Positions 51,879-59,468 of a stretch of 64,000 bases of DNA are shown piece by piece. Source of the stretch: an uncultured Acidimicrobiaceae bacterium (lineage in GTDB: Bacteria; Actinomycetota; Acidimicrobiia; Acidimicrobiales; SZUA-35); contig CAMYLA010000031.1 in NCBI GenBank assembly GCA_947259095.1, positions 1-64,000 on the forward strand, in the 5' to 3' direction. Position 1 is the first letter of the stretch; each line of letters begins with the position of its first letter. Under the pieces are notes generated by a model. The model had not been told where the DNA came from. It made no database searches and saw only the letters and a program-made list of their open reading frames with translations. The translations under genes and the position numbers were made by a program.

Positions 51879-52658
51879 ATGATCAGACTCTTCCCACAAC
51901 CAACAACGACGGCGCAGGGGCCGACCGATCTCGATCCCCGAGCAGAGGTGGCGGCGGAGACCAGGGAGTCGAACGGGGAGCGGCCGTGGGTCTATACCAA
52001 CATGATCGCCTCGGCAGACGGCGGTACCGCGGTGGACGGTCAGTCGGGGCAGCTCGGCGGTCCCGGTGACAAGGCGCTCTTCACCGCCCTGCGAGCCGTC
52101 GCAGACGTGATCATCGTCGGGGCCTCCACGGTTCGGGAGGAGCGCTACCGCCCCCCGTCCCCGTCACCGGAGGTCGTGAAGGAGCGGATCGGGAGAGGCC
52201 AGGCCGCCCGACCCCGCATCGTGGTGGTGACCCGCAGCCTCAGCCTTGACCTCGACCTGCCACTGTTCGGCGACCCCGGCAACCGGCCGTACGTGCTGAC
52301 CGTCGGTTCCGCACCGCCCGATGCGTTGGAACGGCTCAAAGACGTGGCCGACATCATCATCGCCGGAGACGACGACGTCGATATGGAGCTCGGGTTGGAA
52401 CAGCTCAGCCGCCAGGCGGGGGCAGCGACCGCGCTGAGCGAGGGTGGGCCGTCGATCAACGGGCAGCTGATCGCCGCAGACCTCATCGACGAATGGAACC
52501 TGTCGCTCTCCCCAACGCTGCTCGGCGCCGATTCCCATCGGGCGGCGATCGGACCGGTCGACGGTGGACCGCCCCGCGGCATGCGACTCGATCGGGTCTG
52601 GGCCGATGACGACTATCTGTTCTGCCGCTGGGTCCGAGCCGCCGAAGACGGGACCTGA
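51879..52658 (+). CDS. Pyrimidine reductase-like protein (RibD C-terminal domain)
   Basis: A 259-residue protein of the RibD_C/dihydrofolate reductase fold. PWVYTNMIASADGGTAVDG is the NADPH/substrate start, followed by VADVIIVGASTVREERYRPP, PRIVVVTRSLSLDLDLPLF and SEGGPSINGQLIAADLIDEW. Family members reduce a pyrimidine intermediate in riboflavin synthesis or act as DHFR-like reductases; the deaminase half of RibD is absent. ATG 51879 has a GGAGTGAG at 11 nt. It faces nrdR convergently. Confidence 0.8.
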   Translation: MIRLFPQPTTTAQGPTDLDPRAEVAAETRESNGERPWVYTNMIASADGGTAVDGQSGQLGGPGDKALFTALRAVADVIIVGASTVREERYRPPSPSPEVVKERIGRGQAARPRIVVVTRSLSLDLDLPLFGDPGNRPYVLTVGSAPPDALERLKDVADIIIAGDDDVDMELGLEQLSRQAGAATALSEGGPSINGQLIAADLIDEWNLSLSPTLLGADSHRAAIGPVDGGPPRGMRLDRVWADDDYLFCRWVRAAEDGT

Positions 52659-52716
52659 TCCGAGACCGGTCCACCGGGGCACGCGGCCTTGGTGACAGCC
52701 TGGTGCCCGGCGGGCC

Positions 52717-53184
52717 TCAGGGCGCCTGAAGGCCCGCTTCGAGCTTGATGAGGCGTGCTTCCCGCTCGAAGTCGGCGATGTCGTTGAACGACTTGTAGAC
52801 GCTGGCGAACCGGAGGTACGACACCTCGTCGATATGGCGGAGGCGATCCAGGACGGCCAGGCCGACCCACTCCGAGGTGACGTCGGCCCCGTTTGATCTG
52901 GCCTCCTCCTCAACCCCACAGATGAGCCTCTCGAAGTCGGCCAATTCGACCGGGCGACCCTTTGATGCGGCGATCAGGCCCCTGCTGATCTTCTCCCCGT
53001 CGAAGGGTTCGCGGAGGCCGGACCGCTTGACAACGACGAGCGATGCTTCCTCCACTCGTTCGAACGTGTTGAATCGACGCTCGCAGGACGTGCACTCCCG
53101 GCGCCGCCGGATGGTCTCACCGCCATCGGCCGAACGAGAATCGATCACCCTCGTATCGGTTGCTCGACAGATCGGACACTGCAC
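52717..53184 (-). CDS. nrdR: Transcriptional repressor NrdR
   Basis: A 155-residue regulator of ribonucleotide reductase genes. The N-terminal zinc ribbon (C-P-I-C near the start and C-T-S-C-E-R-R-F) binds DNA; the ATP-cone domain (residues about 45-140, KRSGLREPFDGEKISRGL) senses ATP/dATP. GTG 53184 gives V-Q-C-P-I-C, matching the family start M-x-C-P-x-C; nine extra in-frame residues upstream are unlikely. TAGCTT lies 7 nt before this GTG and there is no SD, so it is probably leaderless, with its own promoter inside the gap after the SOS-controlled LysM gene. Confidence 0.96.
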   Translation of the reverse strand: MQCPICRATDTRVIDSRSADGGETIRRRRECTSCERRFNTFERVEEASLVVVKRSGLREPFDGEKISRGLIAASKGRPVELADFERLICGVEEEARSNGADVTSEWVGLAVLDRLRHIDEVSYLRFASVYKSFNDIADFEREARLIKLEAGLQAP

Positions 53185-53191
53185 TCCACTA

Positions 53192-53197
53192 AAGCTA
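53192..53197 (-). promoter_or_regulatory. -10 element TAGCTT, predicted leaderless start of nrdR
   Basis: On the minus strand TAGCTT (53197-53192) is followed by 7 nt and GTG 53184. The same hexamer and spacing precede the 8164 aminotransferase gene. Confidence 0.5.
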
Positions 53198-53207
53198 GCG
53201 GGCAACA

Positions 53208-53825
53208 TCAATCTAGAAGCTGCACCGGGATAACGATTTGCTGACCAACCCGGACCGTTTCACCTCCGTTCGCATCGGCGAGGGCGGCGACGAGCGGCCG
53301 AGGATCGGCGTTCGGTGCCAGCTGTCGCGCGATCGACCACAGCGAATCGCCGGGTTCGGCGACGACCACCTGCCCGCCCGGCGACAGGGCCGATGCCGCA
53401 GCATTGGTGCGGTCGGTGCCGGCCAAGCCGCCCGAGGGATGCTCCGAGGTTGGCAGGACGGCGGCGGCCGCAATGCCGTTGGATGCCGTCGCACCGAGAT
53501 CCTCCCAGGTGGAGGCCGGGGCTGACCCCTGGGACAGGCGGACCACCATCAAGCCGCCGAGGATCACCAACGTGACGGCGGCGAGGGCCAGCACCGTGCC
53601 CGCATCGTCGAGCATCGTCCGAACCAACGGCCGGATGCCGGCGACGGCTCCGGCATGCCCGTGGCCGATGGGGCCGCTCTCGACGGCGGAGGAGCCGATG
53701 GGTCGGCGGCCGACGGGCCCGGTGTTGTCGACCACCAACCGCAGCCGGGCGGGGCCACCGGGAGGGGCGGGCGCGGTGGCGGCTTTGAACGGGGAACCGG
53801 TGTGGGGGCGAAGTAGGGCAACCAT
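53208..53825 (-). CDS. LysM domain membrane protein in the lexA-nrdR position (Rv2719c/ChiZ-like)
   Basis: A 205-residue protein: a cytoplasmic N-terminus of about 70 residues, one membrane helix (TVLALAAVTLVILGGLMVV), a Ser/Ala-rich linker and a C-terminal LysM domain (QVVVAEPGDSLWSIARQLAP to VRVGQQIVIPV) for peptidoglycan binding. The position between lexA and nrdR equals M. tuberculosis Rv2719c and corynebacterial DivS-like genes, SOS-induced proteins affecting cell division. Three LexA boxes upstream support the same regulation. ATG 53825 follows GAGGAG at about 10 nt. Confidence 0.85.
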   Translation of the reverse strand: MVALLRPHTGSPFKAATAPAPPGGPARLRLVVDNTGPVGRRPIGSSAVESGPIGHGHAGAVAGIRPLVRTMLDDAGTVLALAAVTLVILGGLMVVRLSQGSAPASTWEDLGATASNGIAAAAVLPTSEHPSGGLAGTDRTNAAASALSPGGQVVVAEPGDSLWSIARQLAPNADPRPLVAALADANGGETVRVGQQIVIPVQLLD

Positions 53826-53906
53826 GACGCTGAGTCTCCTCGGGGGGTGTGACATTTTGGGTGGTGGAGCACCCGGTGGCCGATCGGGCCCGCTCGGTTC
53901 TCGCCA

Positions 53907-53922
53907 TCGAACAGCAGTTCGA
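53907..53922. promoter_or_regulatory. LexA box A (TCGAACAGCAGTTCGA)
   Basis: A perfect GAAC-N4-GTTC site with matching TC/GA flanks. It overlaps the predicted transcription start of the LysM gene. Confidence 0.9.
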
Positions 53923-53951
53923 ATGTAACTCGAACGGCAGTTCGAACACAA
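53922..53951 (-). promoter_or_regulatory. Promoter of the SOS-regulated LysM gene
   Basis: On the minus strand TTGTGT (53951-53946), an 18-nt spacer and TACATT (53927-53922). LexA box B fills the spacer and box A the start site, so LexA should exclude RNA polymerase. Confidence 0.55.
53930..53945. promoter_or_regulatory. LexA box B (TCGAACGGCAGTTCGA)
   Basis: A perfect GAAC-N4-GTTC site with TC/GA flanks, 23 bp centre to centre from box A, lying between the -35 and -10 hexamers of the LysM gene promoter. Confidence 0.9.
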
Positions 53952-53958
53952 CGCAGAA

Positions 53959-53974
53959 GCGAACAAACGTTCCA
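53959..53974. promoter_or_regulatory. LexA box C (GCGAACAAACGTTCCA)
   Basis: A perfect GAAC-AAAC-GTTC core (53961-53972) with unmatched outer flanks; 29 bp from box B, upstream of the LysM -35. Confidence 0.8.
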
Positions 53975-53995
53975 TCGGGGGTTTTTTGTCGATTG

Positions 53996-54011
53996 TCGAA
54001 CAAACGTACGG
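53996..54011. promoter_or_regulatory. LexA box D (imperfect, TCGAACAAACGTACGG)
   Basis: GAAC-AAAC-GTAC: one mismatch in the right half-site. It shares the AAAC spacer with box C and overlaps a TTGTCG that could be the -35 of lexA. Confidence 0.5.
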
Positions 54012-54038
54012 CCGCTGTGGCATAGTGGCTCCAGTCGT

Positions 54039-54054
54039 TCAAACAGACGTTCGA
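54039..54054. promoter_or_regulatory. LexA box E (TCAAACAGACGTTCGA)
   Basis: One mismatch (A for G) in the left half-site of TCGAAC-N4-GTTCGA. It is nearest to lexA, 134 nt before the start codon, probably near the lexA transcription start, consistent with autorepression. Confidence 0.7.
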
Positions 54055-54187
54055 CGGCACCGAGGTTCTGGGAGCCCGATCCCCGGGTTCGAGGAAGGCG
54101 GCTGCGGTCCGTGATTGTTCAAAGCTGTGCAGCTGCACATGAGCTGGGTCGGTGGCTCAGCTCCACAACCGCCAGGGAGAAAACACG

Positions 54188-54823
54188 ATGGGCGAGCATC
54201 AACTGACGAAACGTCAACGTGCCATACTCGAATACATAGAGAAGGAAATGCGGGGCCGGGGCTATCCCCCCTCGGTCAGGGAAATCGGGGCCGAAGTCGG
54301 CCTCACCTCCCCCTCTTCGGTGCACTCGCACCTGGCGACGCTGCAACGTCACGGCTATCTCATGCGCGATCCGTCGAAACCGCGAGCGCTGAAGGTCATG
54401 TGGGATCCGGTGAGCGGCGCGGTCGATGTTGAACGGCGTCCTGTTCGCCATGTGCCGCTCGTCGGTCAGGTGGCGGCCGGTACCGACGTGCTGGCCCAGG
54501 AACACATCGAGGAGATGCTTCCCGTCCCAACCGATCTCACCGGCGACGGGGAGCTGTTCATGCTCACCGTTCGAGGTGATTCGATGATCGAGGCCGGGAT
54601 TCTCGACGGCGACTATGTGGTGGCCAGGGTGCAGGCCACCGCAGACCAGGGTGACATCGTCGTGGCCGGGATCCCCGGCGACGAGGCCACGGTGAAGACC
54701 TACACGAAGAAGCGGGGCAAGATCGTGCTCCTCCCGGCCAACTCGTCGCTCGAACCGATGGAGTTCGATTCGGACGAGGTGCAGGTGTTCGGTCGAGTGG
54801 TCACCGTCATGCGGCGGCTCTGA
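54188..54823 (+). CDS. lexA: SOS-response repressor LexA
   Basis: A 211-residue LexA. The N-terminal winged-helix DNA-binding domain has PPSVREIGAEVGLTSPSSVHSHLATLQ. The self-cleavage site A-G is in GQVAAGTDV, the catalytic Ser in RGDSMIEAG and the Lys in ATVKTY. RecA-stimulated autoproteolysis releases the SOS regulon. ATG 54188 follows AGGGAG by 9 nt. Its 5' region shares the LexA-box array with the LysM gene, so both should be co-induced by DNA damage. Confidence 0.97.
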   Translation: MGEHQLTKRQRAILEYIEKEMRGRGYPPSVREIGAEVGLTSPSSVHSHLATLQRHGYLMRDPSKPRALKVMWDPVSGAVDVERRPVRHVPLVGQVAAGTDVLAQEHIEEMLPVPTDLTGDGELFMLTVRGDSMIEAGILDGDYVVARVQATADQGDIVVAGIPGDEATVKTYTKKRGKIVLLPANSSLEPMEFDSDEVQVFGRVVTVMRRL

Positions 54824-54836
54824 CCCCAGGCTCGCC

Positions 54837-54871
54837 GGTATGGGGTCGAGCGCGGCGCTCGGCCCCATACC
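54837..54871. repeat. 16-bp perfect-stem hairpin after lexA
   Basis: The arms at 54837-54852 and 54856-54871 pair over their whole length (one G-U) around a 3-nt loop cgg. No T run follows on the + strand. It may still stop or stabilise the lexA transcript. Confidence 0.75.
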
Positions 54872-54873
54872 CG

Positions 54874-54918
54874 AAAAACAAGTGAGGTGGCTCGAACGAT
54901 GTCGAACCACCTCACTTG
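54874..54918 (-). terminator. Rho-independent terminator of the ferritin-like gene
   Basis: On the minus strand CAAGTGAGGTGG (54918-54907) pairs perfectly with CCACCTCACTTG (54890-54879), followed immediately by TTTTT (54878-54874). Confidence 0.9.
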
Positions 54919-54952
54919 GGCCCGTGATACGGACCCCTGTATCCCCCTCGAA

Positions 54953-55771
54953 CTACTGGCTGGCTGCCAACTCCGTCGACAACTCATTGCTGAGCCGTGC
55001 CGCCTCTGTCTCAGCGCGAGACTTCGCTGCCATCTCGGCGATGTCGTCCACTTCCCCATCGGTGAATCCGGCCATCTTGCGGAACTCGCGAGCCAACCGG
55101 ATGGGTGAGTCGTCATCCTCGCCCCGCTGTCCACGGAAGTTGAACAGGCCGTCCACGATCCGCTGGAACTCCAGCGCCTCCTTCCGACGCTCCTTGTCGT
55201 TTGCGGTGACTTCCCGCAGCCAACGGGAGCCCATCTTCACGTGGGTCACCTCGTCGGCGAGCATGTAGTCCTCGCAGTACTCGAGTACCGGATCGCCCAT
55301 GGCCTCGCCGAACTCCCGCATCTGGGTGAACACGTCGATGGCCAGACCCTCCAGGGCCCGGTTGACACCGGCCAACCGGAAGACCGCATCATTGTGGCAG
55401 GCCGCCTCGAACAGCGTGGTGAACTCGGCGTACTCGCCAAGCTCGCCACCCATGTGCTCGGCCAGCTTCACGGAGATCTCACAGTGACGGGCCTCGTCCC
55501 AGCACTGACGGGCCATGTCGAGCTTCAACTCGTACGGAACCTCATCGGTGCTGAAATCGTAGGCGGTGCGCCCGGCGCCTTCGAGGGCCTGGATCTCACC
55601 GACGAAAATGCCGTGCATCCTGCGCCTCGCCCGATCTGCGACATCCTCGGCCTCAGCGTCGACGTGGCCAACCACCATCGTGTTGCGCAGGTCACTCAAC
55701 CGCTGTTCGGTGTCGACCCGGTTGAACCTGTTGTCCCTTGCCAGAGCAGAAGGAGGGATGTTCTTTCTCAT
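54953..55771 (-). CDS. Ferritin-like domain protein (DUF455-type)
   Basis: A 272-residue all-helical protein. Paired Glu/His motifs of a di-iron site are visible: E-I-Q-A-L-E-G-A-G, DEARHCEISVKLAEHMG, FEAACHNDAVF, and DEVTHVKMGSRW (D-E-x-x-H). It is probably a diiron oxidase or binding protein of the DUF455 group, cytoplasmic; substrate unknown. ATG 55771 has GGAG 6-7 nt upstream. It ends in a strong terminator convergent with lexA. Confidence 0.82.
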   Translation of the reverse strand: MRKNIPPSALARDNRFNRVDTEQRLSDLRNTMVVGHVDAEAEDVADRARRRMHGIFVGEIQALEGAGRTAYDFSTDEVPYELKLDMARQCWDEARHCEISVKLAEHMGGELGEYAEFTTLFEAACHNDAVFRLAGVNRALEGLAIDVFTQMREFGEAMGDPVLEYCEDYMLADEVTHVKMGSRWLREVTANDKERRKEALEFQRIVDGLFNFRGQRGEDDDSPIRLAREFRKMAGFTDGEVDDIAEMAAKSRAETEAARLSNELSTELAASQ

Positions 55772-56008
55772 TGGAAACTCCCACTCCTCCACCTTCCAAC
55801 GACATGGCCGAGGTTGACACCAATCACGTGGCCAACGGGCCCCGGCGAGCTGAACAGCGGACGGAGAACGACGATTTGTTCGGTTCGTCGAGTGTACAAC
55901 GTCACACCGAAGCAATGCCATCTTGTACCACATGGTTGTCATCGACCGAGCCGGCGGCTCGAGGAGGCGGCCATTGCGCGCAAGGGTGGAGCATCACCCC
56001 GAGCGGAG

Positions 56009-57433
56009 CTAGGAAGCCGTGACCGTGACCTTGATGTAGCGGGTGACATCGCGATCGGCGACGAGGCGAGCATCGGGGTCGTCATCATCGGCGCCGACAT
56101 CCGGACCGGACTGACGGGGAGCCTGATCGGCACCGAATCCCGGGACCTGATCGATCTCGGTTCCCACATCGACCACCAGCAGCTGGTCGGTGATGTCGCC
56201 GTCCAGCCCCTGGCGGTCCAGTCCTTCGGGCGGGGTGGCGAAGATCCAATCGTTGGATTGCACGAACATCGTGGCCAACGAAAGCCGCCCGCCGCCGGCC
56301 GGCACCTGGAACGAATAAGAGTCACCCGGCAGCACCGGTCCCGGTTCGTTGGCGTCGAGCGGCGTGTTGAACACACCGCCGTTGGCAACCCCGTCGGCCG
56401 ACTCGATGGCCGCCCCCAGTTCGGCTGCGTTGCCGTCTTCGGCCAGCGCCTCCAAACCGAGGCCGGGCTCCGGGGCGCCGAGCTCGAACAGCGACACGTC
56501 CGGATCGTGCACCGCATACACTCCGGGGGCGATCGGGGTGGTCGTCCCCGTCGACATCGACACGAACGAGGCGAGTGGGGCGGCGTCGCCATCCTCGGCC
56601 AGCGCCTCGAGGCCGTTGCCCGAGTCGGCTCGACCGACCTCGAACAGCGACACGTCGGGATCGTGCACCGCATACACCCCGGGGGCGATCGGGCTGGGGA
56701 CCGTGGCCATGGCCGAGACGTTCTCGACCCGGACATCGAAGCGTCCATCGTCGCCGGGGGTGATCAGCACACCCACGTAGTCCGAGGCATCCCGGTCGAC
56801 GGGACGGACCGTGTCGTCTGGATCGCCGGCCCCGACATCGGCGCCGCTCTGACGGGGGGCCTGGTCTGTACCCTCGCCGACGGTCTGGTCGATCTCGGTG
56901 CCGGCGTCGAAGGTGAGGATCTGGTCGGTGACGTCTCCGGAGATCGGCGCACCGTCGGCATCGAACAGCTCGATGCCACCAGGATCGGGAGCGAAGAACC
57001 AGTCGTTGGTCTGGACGAACATCGTGGCCAACGACAGCCGCTGGCCCGGTCGGGCATGGATCGTGAATTCGTAGGCTTCGCCGGGCAGGGCGGGCCCCGC
57101 GTCGTCGGAACCGCCCTGCCGGGCGGGCCCGGTTGCGACATCGAAGACGCCGCTGTCGGAGATGGGGAACTGGGCGATGTTCTCGATCGTCACCGTGACC
57201 GACCCGCCGTCCTCCATTGCGGCGTCTTCGGCGTCGTCCTCCATTGCCTCGTCGCCTTCCATGGCGTCGTCTTCAACGCCCTCCCCGGTGGACTCGGCTT
57301 CGGTGCCCTGGGTGGCGGCCGCCGCTTCGGTGGCGCTGTCGCCATCGCTGCCGCAGGCCGCTGCGACCAGCCCCAGCGCCATGAAAAACGCCGGCAGCCG
57401 CCATCGTTTGTCAACTACGGATCTCTCGGTCAT
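56009..57433 (-). CDS. Lipoprotein with two spondin-type domains
   Basis: A 474-residue secreted lipoprotein. The signal peptide ends in A-A-A-C-G (lipidated Cys near residue 27) followed by an acidic, Met/Glu-rich linker of about 50 residues. Two Spondin_N-like domains follow, each with L-S-L-A-T-M-F-V-Q-(T/S)-N-D-W and T-D-Q-A-P-R-Q-S-G-(A/P)-D-V-G-A. A short unit around P-I-A-P-G-V-Y-A-V-H-D-P-D-V-S-L-F-E is also present twice between them. The sequence is consistent with an internal duplication. Adhesive or calcium-binding roles are typical for the fold; no enzymatic motif. ATG 57433 has GAGGAG 7 nt upstream. Confidence 0.8.
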   Translation of the reverse strand: MTERSVVDKRWRLPAFFMALGLVAAACGSDGDSATEAAAATQGTEAESTGEGVEDDAMEGDEAMEDDAEDAAMEDGGSVTVTIENIAQFPISDSGVFDVATGPARQGGSDDAGPALPGEAYEFTIHARPGQRLSLATMFVQTNDWFFAPDPGGIELFDADGAPISGDVTDQILTFDAGTEIDQTVGEGTDQAPRQSGADVGAGDPDDTVRPVDRDASDYVGVLITPGDDGRFDVRVENVSAMATVPSPIAPGVYAVHDPDVSLFEVGRADSGNGLEALAEDGDAAPLASFVSMSTGTTTPIAPGVYAVHDPDVSLFELGAPEPGLGLEALAEDGNAAELGAAIESADGVANGGVFNTPLDANEPGPVLPGDSYSFQVPAGGGRLSLATMFVQSNDWIFATPPEGLDRQGLDGDITDQLLVVDVGTEIDQVPGFGADQAPRQSGPDVGADDDDPDARLVADRDVTRYIKVTVTAS

Positions 57434-57609
57434 CGGTACTCCTCGTGTGTGTCCGGCCCGAACGCAGATCCGCAACGCCCTGACGGCGACGGATCATTCG
57501 AGCTGATTGGTACACCGAGGCAACCGGCCAAGCGCCGGACCGTTGCCGGGATCGACCGTGATTCAGGACCTGTTCAGATGGGCGAACGGCCCATGAACAC
57601 CGCGGCGGG

Positions 57610-58668
57610 CTACGAGGTCAGCAGCCGATGCACTGCGGTGTGGACCGCCTCGAGGGAGGCTCGGTCCAAGAACTCACCGGCCGAATGGGCGACCGTGGGA
57701 TCGCCGGGGCCGAAGTTGGTGGCCGGAATGCCCATCTCGTGGAAACGGGCCACGTCGGTCCAACCCAGCTTGGCCCGCACCTCGAGGCTGTTGTCCTGGA
57801 CCAGCCGGGCCAACAGCGGATGAGCCAGCGACGGCGCACAGGGCGGGGACTGGTCCACCACCTCCAGCAGATCCTCGTCGTCGAGATCCGGCGCAAGCAG
57901 ATCCCTGACCCAGTCCTCGGCTTGGGCCGGGTTGCGGTCAGGGGCGTATCGATGATGGATGCGAAGCACGGCCGCATCCGGGACCACATTGCCGGCGATG
58001 CCGCCGTCGACCGAAACCGCCTGGACCGCCTCCCGATAGGTGCAACCGTCGATGGTCGGGGTTCGCGACCGGTAGTCGGCGAGCTTGGTCAGGATCGGCG
58101 CCAGGCGGTGTATGGCGTTGCGCCCCATCCACGGGCGAGCGGTGTGGGCCCGGGCGCCGGCCAGGGTCAACTGGAACCGGACCGCACCCTGGCATCCGGC
58201 CTCCACCGCCGCCGACGTCGGCTCACCGAGAATGGCGCAGTCGGCCACCAGCAGATCGGGGCGTTCGGCCCGCAACTCGTTGAGGCCGTTGTGTTCCTGG
58301 GCCACCTCCTCGCGGGCGTAGAACACGTAGCTCACGTCGACCGCCGGCTCGGCGACGGTCCGGGCCAACTCCAGCCAGACCGCTAGGCCACCCTTCATGT
58401 CCGCCGAACCCAGCCCCCACAACACGTTGCCGTCGATCCGGGGGTCGGCGTTGCCGTTCACCTCCACGGTGTCGGTGTGCCCGGCCAGGATCAGCCGCCG
58501 TTCCCGGCCCAGATCGGTTCTGGCCACCAGATTGTCACCGACCCTGGTGACCTCGAGGTGATCGAGGGCCTTCAGCTCCCGCTCGAGCCAATCAACGAAC
58601 GCGGCCTCTTGGAACGAGACCGATGGCATGGCCACGAGTTCCGCAGTCAGGGCGAGCAGATCAGTCAT
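57610..58668 (-). CDS. dapE: Succinyl-diaminopimelate desuccinylase
   Basis: A 352-residue M20 metallohydrolase that removes succinate from N-succinyl-LL-diaminopimelate in lysine and peptidoglycan synthesis. Metal and catalytic motifs are L-A-G-H-T-D-T-V (His, Asp), G-S-A-D-M-K-G-G (bridging Asp), the E-E pair in YAREEV, GEPTS and the C-terminal FGPGDPTVAHSAGEF (His). ATG 58668 follows TACGGT by 6 nt with no SD, so a leaderless mRNA is likely, sharing a bidirectional promoter with the gene at 58700. Confidence 0.93.
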   Translation of the reverse strand: MTDLLALTAELVAMPSVSFQEAAFVDWLERELKALDHLEVTRVGDNLVARTDLGRERRLILAGHTDTVEVNGNADPRIDGNVLWGLGSADMKGGLAVWLELARTVAEPAVDVSYVFYAREEVAQEHNGLNELRAERPDLLVADCAILGEPTSAAVEAGCQGAVRFQLTLAGARAHTARPWMGRNAIHRLAPILTKLADYRSRTPTIDGCTYREAVQAVSVDGGIAGNVVPDAAVLRIHHRYAPDRNPAQAEDWVRDLLAPDLDDEDLLEVVDQSPPCAPSLAHPLLARLVQDNSLEVRAKLGWTDVARFHEMGIPATNFGPGDPTVAHSAGEFLDRASLEAVHTAVHRLLTS

Positions 58669-58674
58669 CGTTCA

Positions 58675-58691
58675 ACCGTACCCGGTACGCT
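58675..58691. promoter_or_regulatory. Back-to-back -10 elements for dapE and the 58700 gene
   Basis: On the minus strand TACGGT (58680-58675) lies 6 nt before the dapE ATG; on the plus strand TACGCT (58686-58691) lies 8 nt before ATG 58700. The two hexamers are 5 bp apart. Both genes lack an SD, so both mRNAs should be leaderless from one shared bidirectional promoter. Confidence 0.5.
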
Positions 58692-58699
58692 GAGAACCG

Positions 58700-59023
58700 A
58701 TGGCAGTGACTGAAACGTCGACAGCACCCGGTGGACAGGCCGAGCAGGGCTTCAGCCGCTCGATCATGATCTCCGGCATCCGATGCACCCTCACCTACGT
58801 GGTGCTCCCGTTCATCGCCCCCTGGATCGGGCTGGCTCCCGGCGTCGGCCCGGTCATCGGTCTGGTCATCGGCGTGGTGGCCAGCGCCGCCAACCTGTTC
58901 AGCATCCGCCGTTTCTGGCGGGCCGACCACCGATGGAAGATCCAGGCCACCTGCCTCCACGTCGGTGTGCTGATCCTGCTGGCCATACTGATGGTTCTCG
59001 ACATACAACAACTGGCCGGCTGA
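58700..59023 (+). CDS. Small membrane protein of unknown function
   Basis: A 107-residue protein with three predicted hydrophobic helices (TYVVLPFIAPWIGLAPGVGP, IGLVIGVVASAANLF, LHVGVLILLAILMVLDI). N-terminal 20 residues are polar. No motif recognised. Its stop TGATG overlaps the start of the DUF454 gene by one base, so the two are co-translated. Probably expressed from the promoter shared with dapE. Confidence 0.75.
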   Translation: MAVTETSTAPGGQAEQGFSRSIMISGIRCTLTYVVLPFIAPWIGLAPGVGPVIGLVIGVVASAANLFSIRRFWRADHRWKIQATCLHVGVLILLAILMVLDIQQLAG

Positions 59024-59418
59024 TGCGGGTGGTCTACCTCTGCTCCGGCCTCGGCTGTGTGGCCATCGGGGGTGTGGGGGTGGTGGTTCCCGGTCTTCCG
59101 ACCACGGTGTTTTTCATCATGGCGGCCTGGTTCTTCTCCCGATCGAGCAAGCGGCTCGAACGGTGGGTGCTCAACCTGCCCGGTGTCGGCATCATGGTTT
59201 CGGACTACCGAGCCGGTCTCGGCATGCCGAAGCGGGCCAAGACCGTCGCCATCTCCTGCATTGTTATCGCGGTGACCTTCAGTGCCGGGTTTGCCATCGG
59301 CAACCCGTTGGTTCGGCTGTTGGTGGCCGCACTGGGGGTCATCGGCGTGTGGTACGTCGCCACCCGGGTGCCGACCAGGGAGAACGTGCTGGCCGAACGG
59401 TCGGCAACCGAGGTCTGA
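59023..59418 (+). CDS. YbaN family (DUF454) membrane protein
   Basis: A 131-residue protein with the DUF454 pattern GVVVPGLPTTVFFIMAAWFFSRSSKRLERWVLN and three or four hydrophobic helices. Function unknown. It shares TGATG with the upstream membrane protein gene. Confidence 0.85.
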   Translation: MRVVYLCSGLGCVAIGGVGVVVPGLPTTVFFIMAAWFFSRSSKRLERWVLNLPGVGIMVSDYRAGLGMPKRAKTVAISCIVIAVTFSAGFAIGNPLVRLLVAALGVIGVWYVATRVPTRENVLAERSATEV

Positions 59419-59468
59419 GGTTCCCATGGCGGCCCGACCGGCCTGACCGGCCCGAACCAGGGCCCGGG

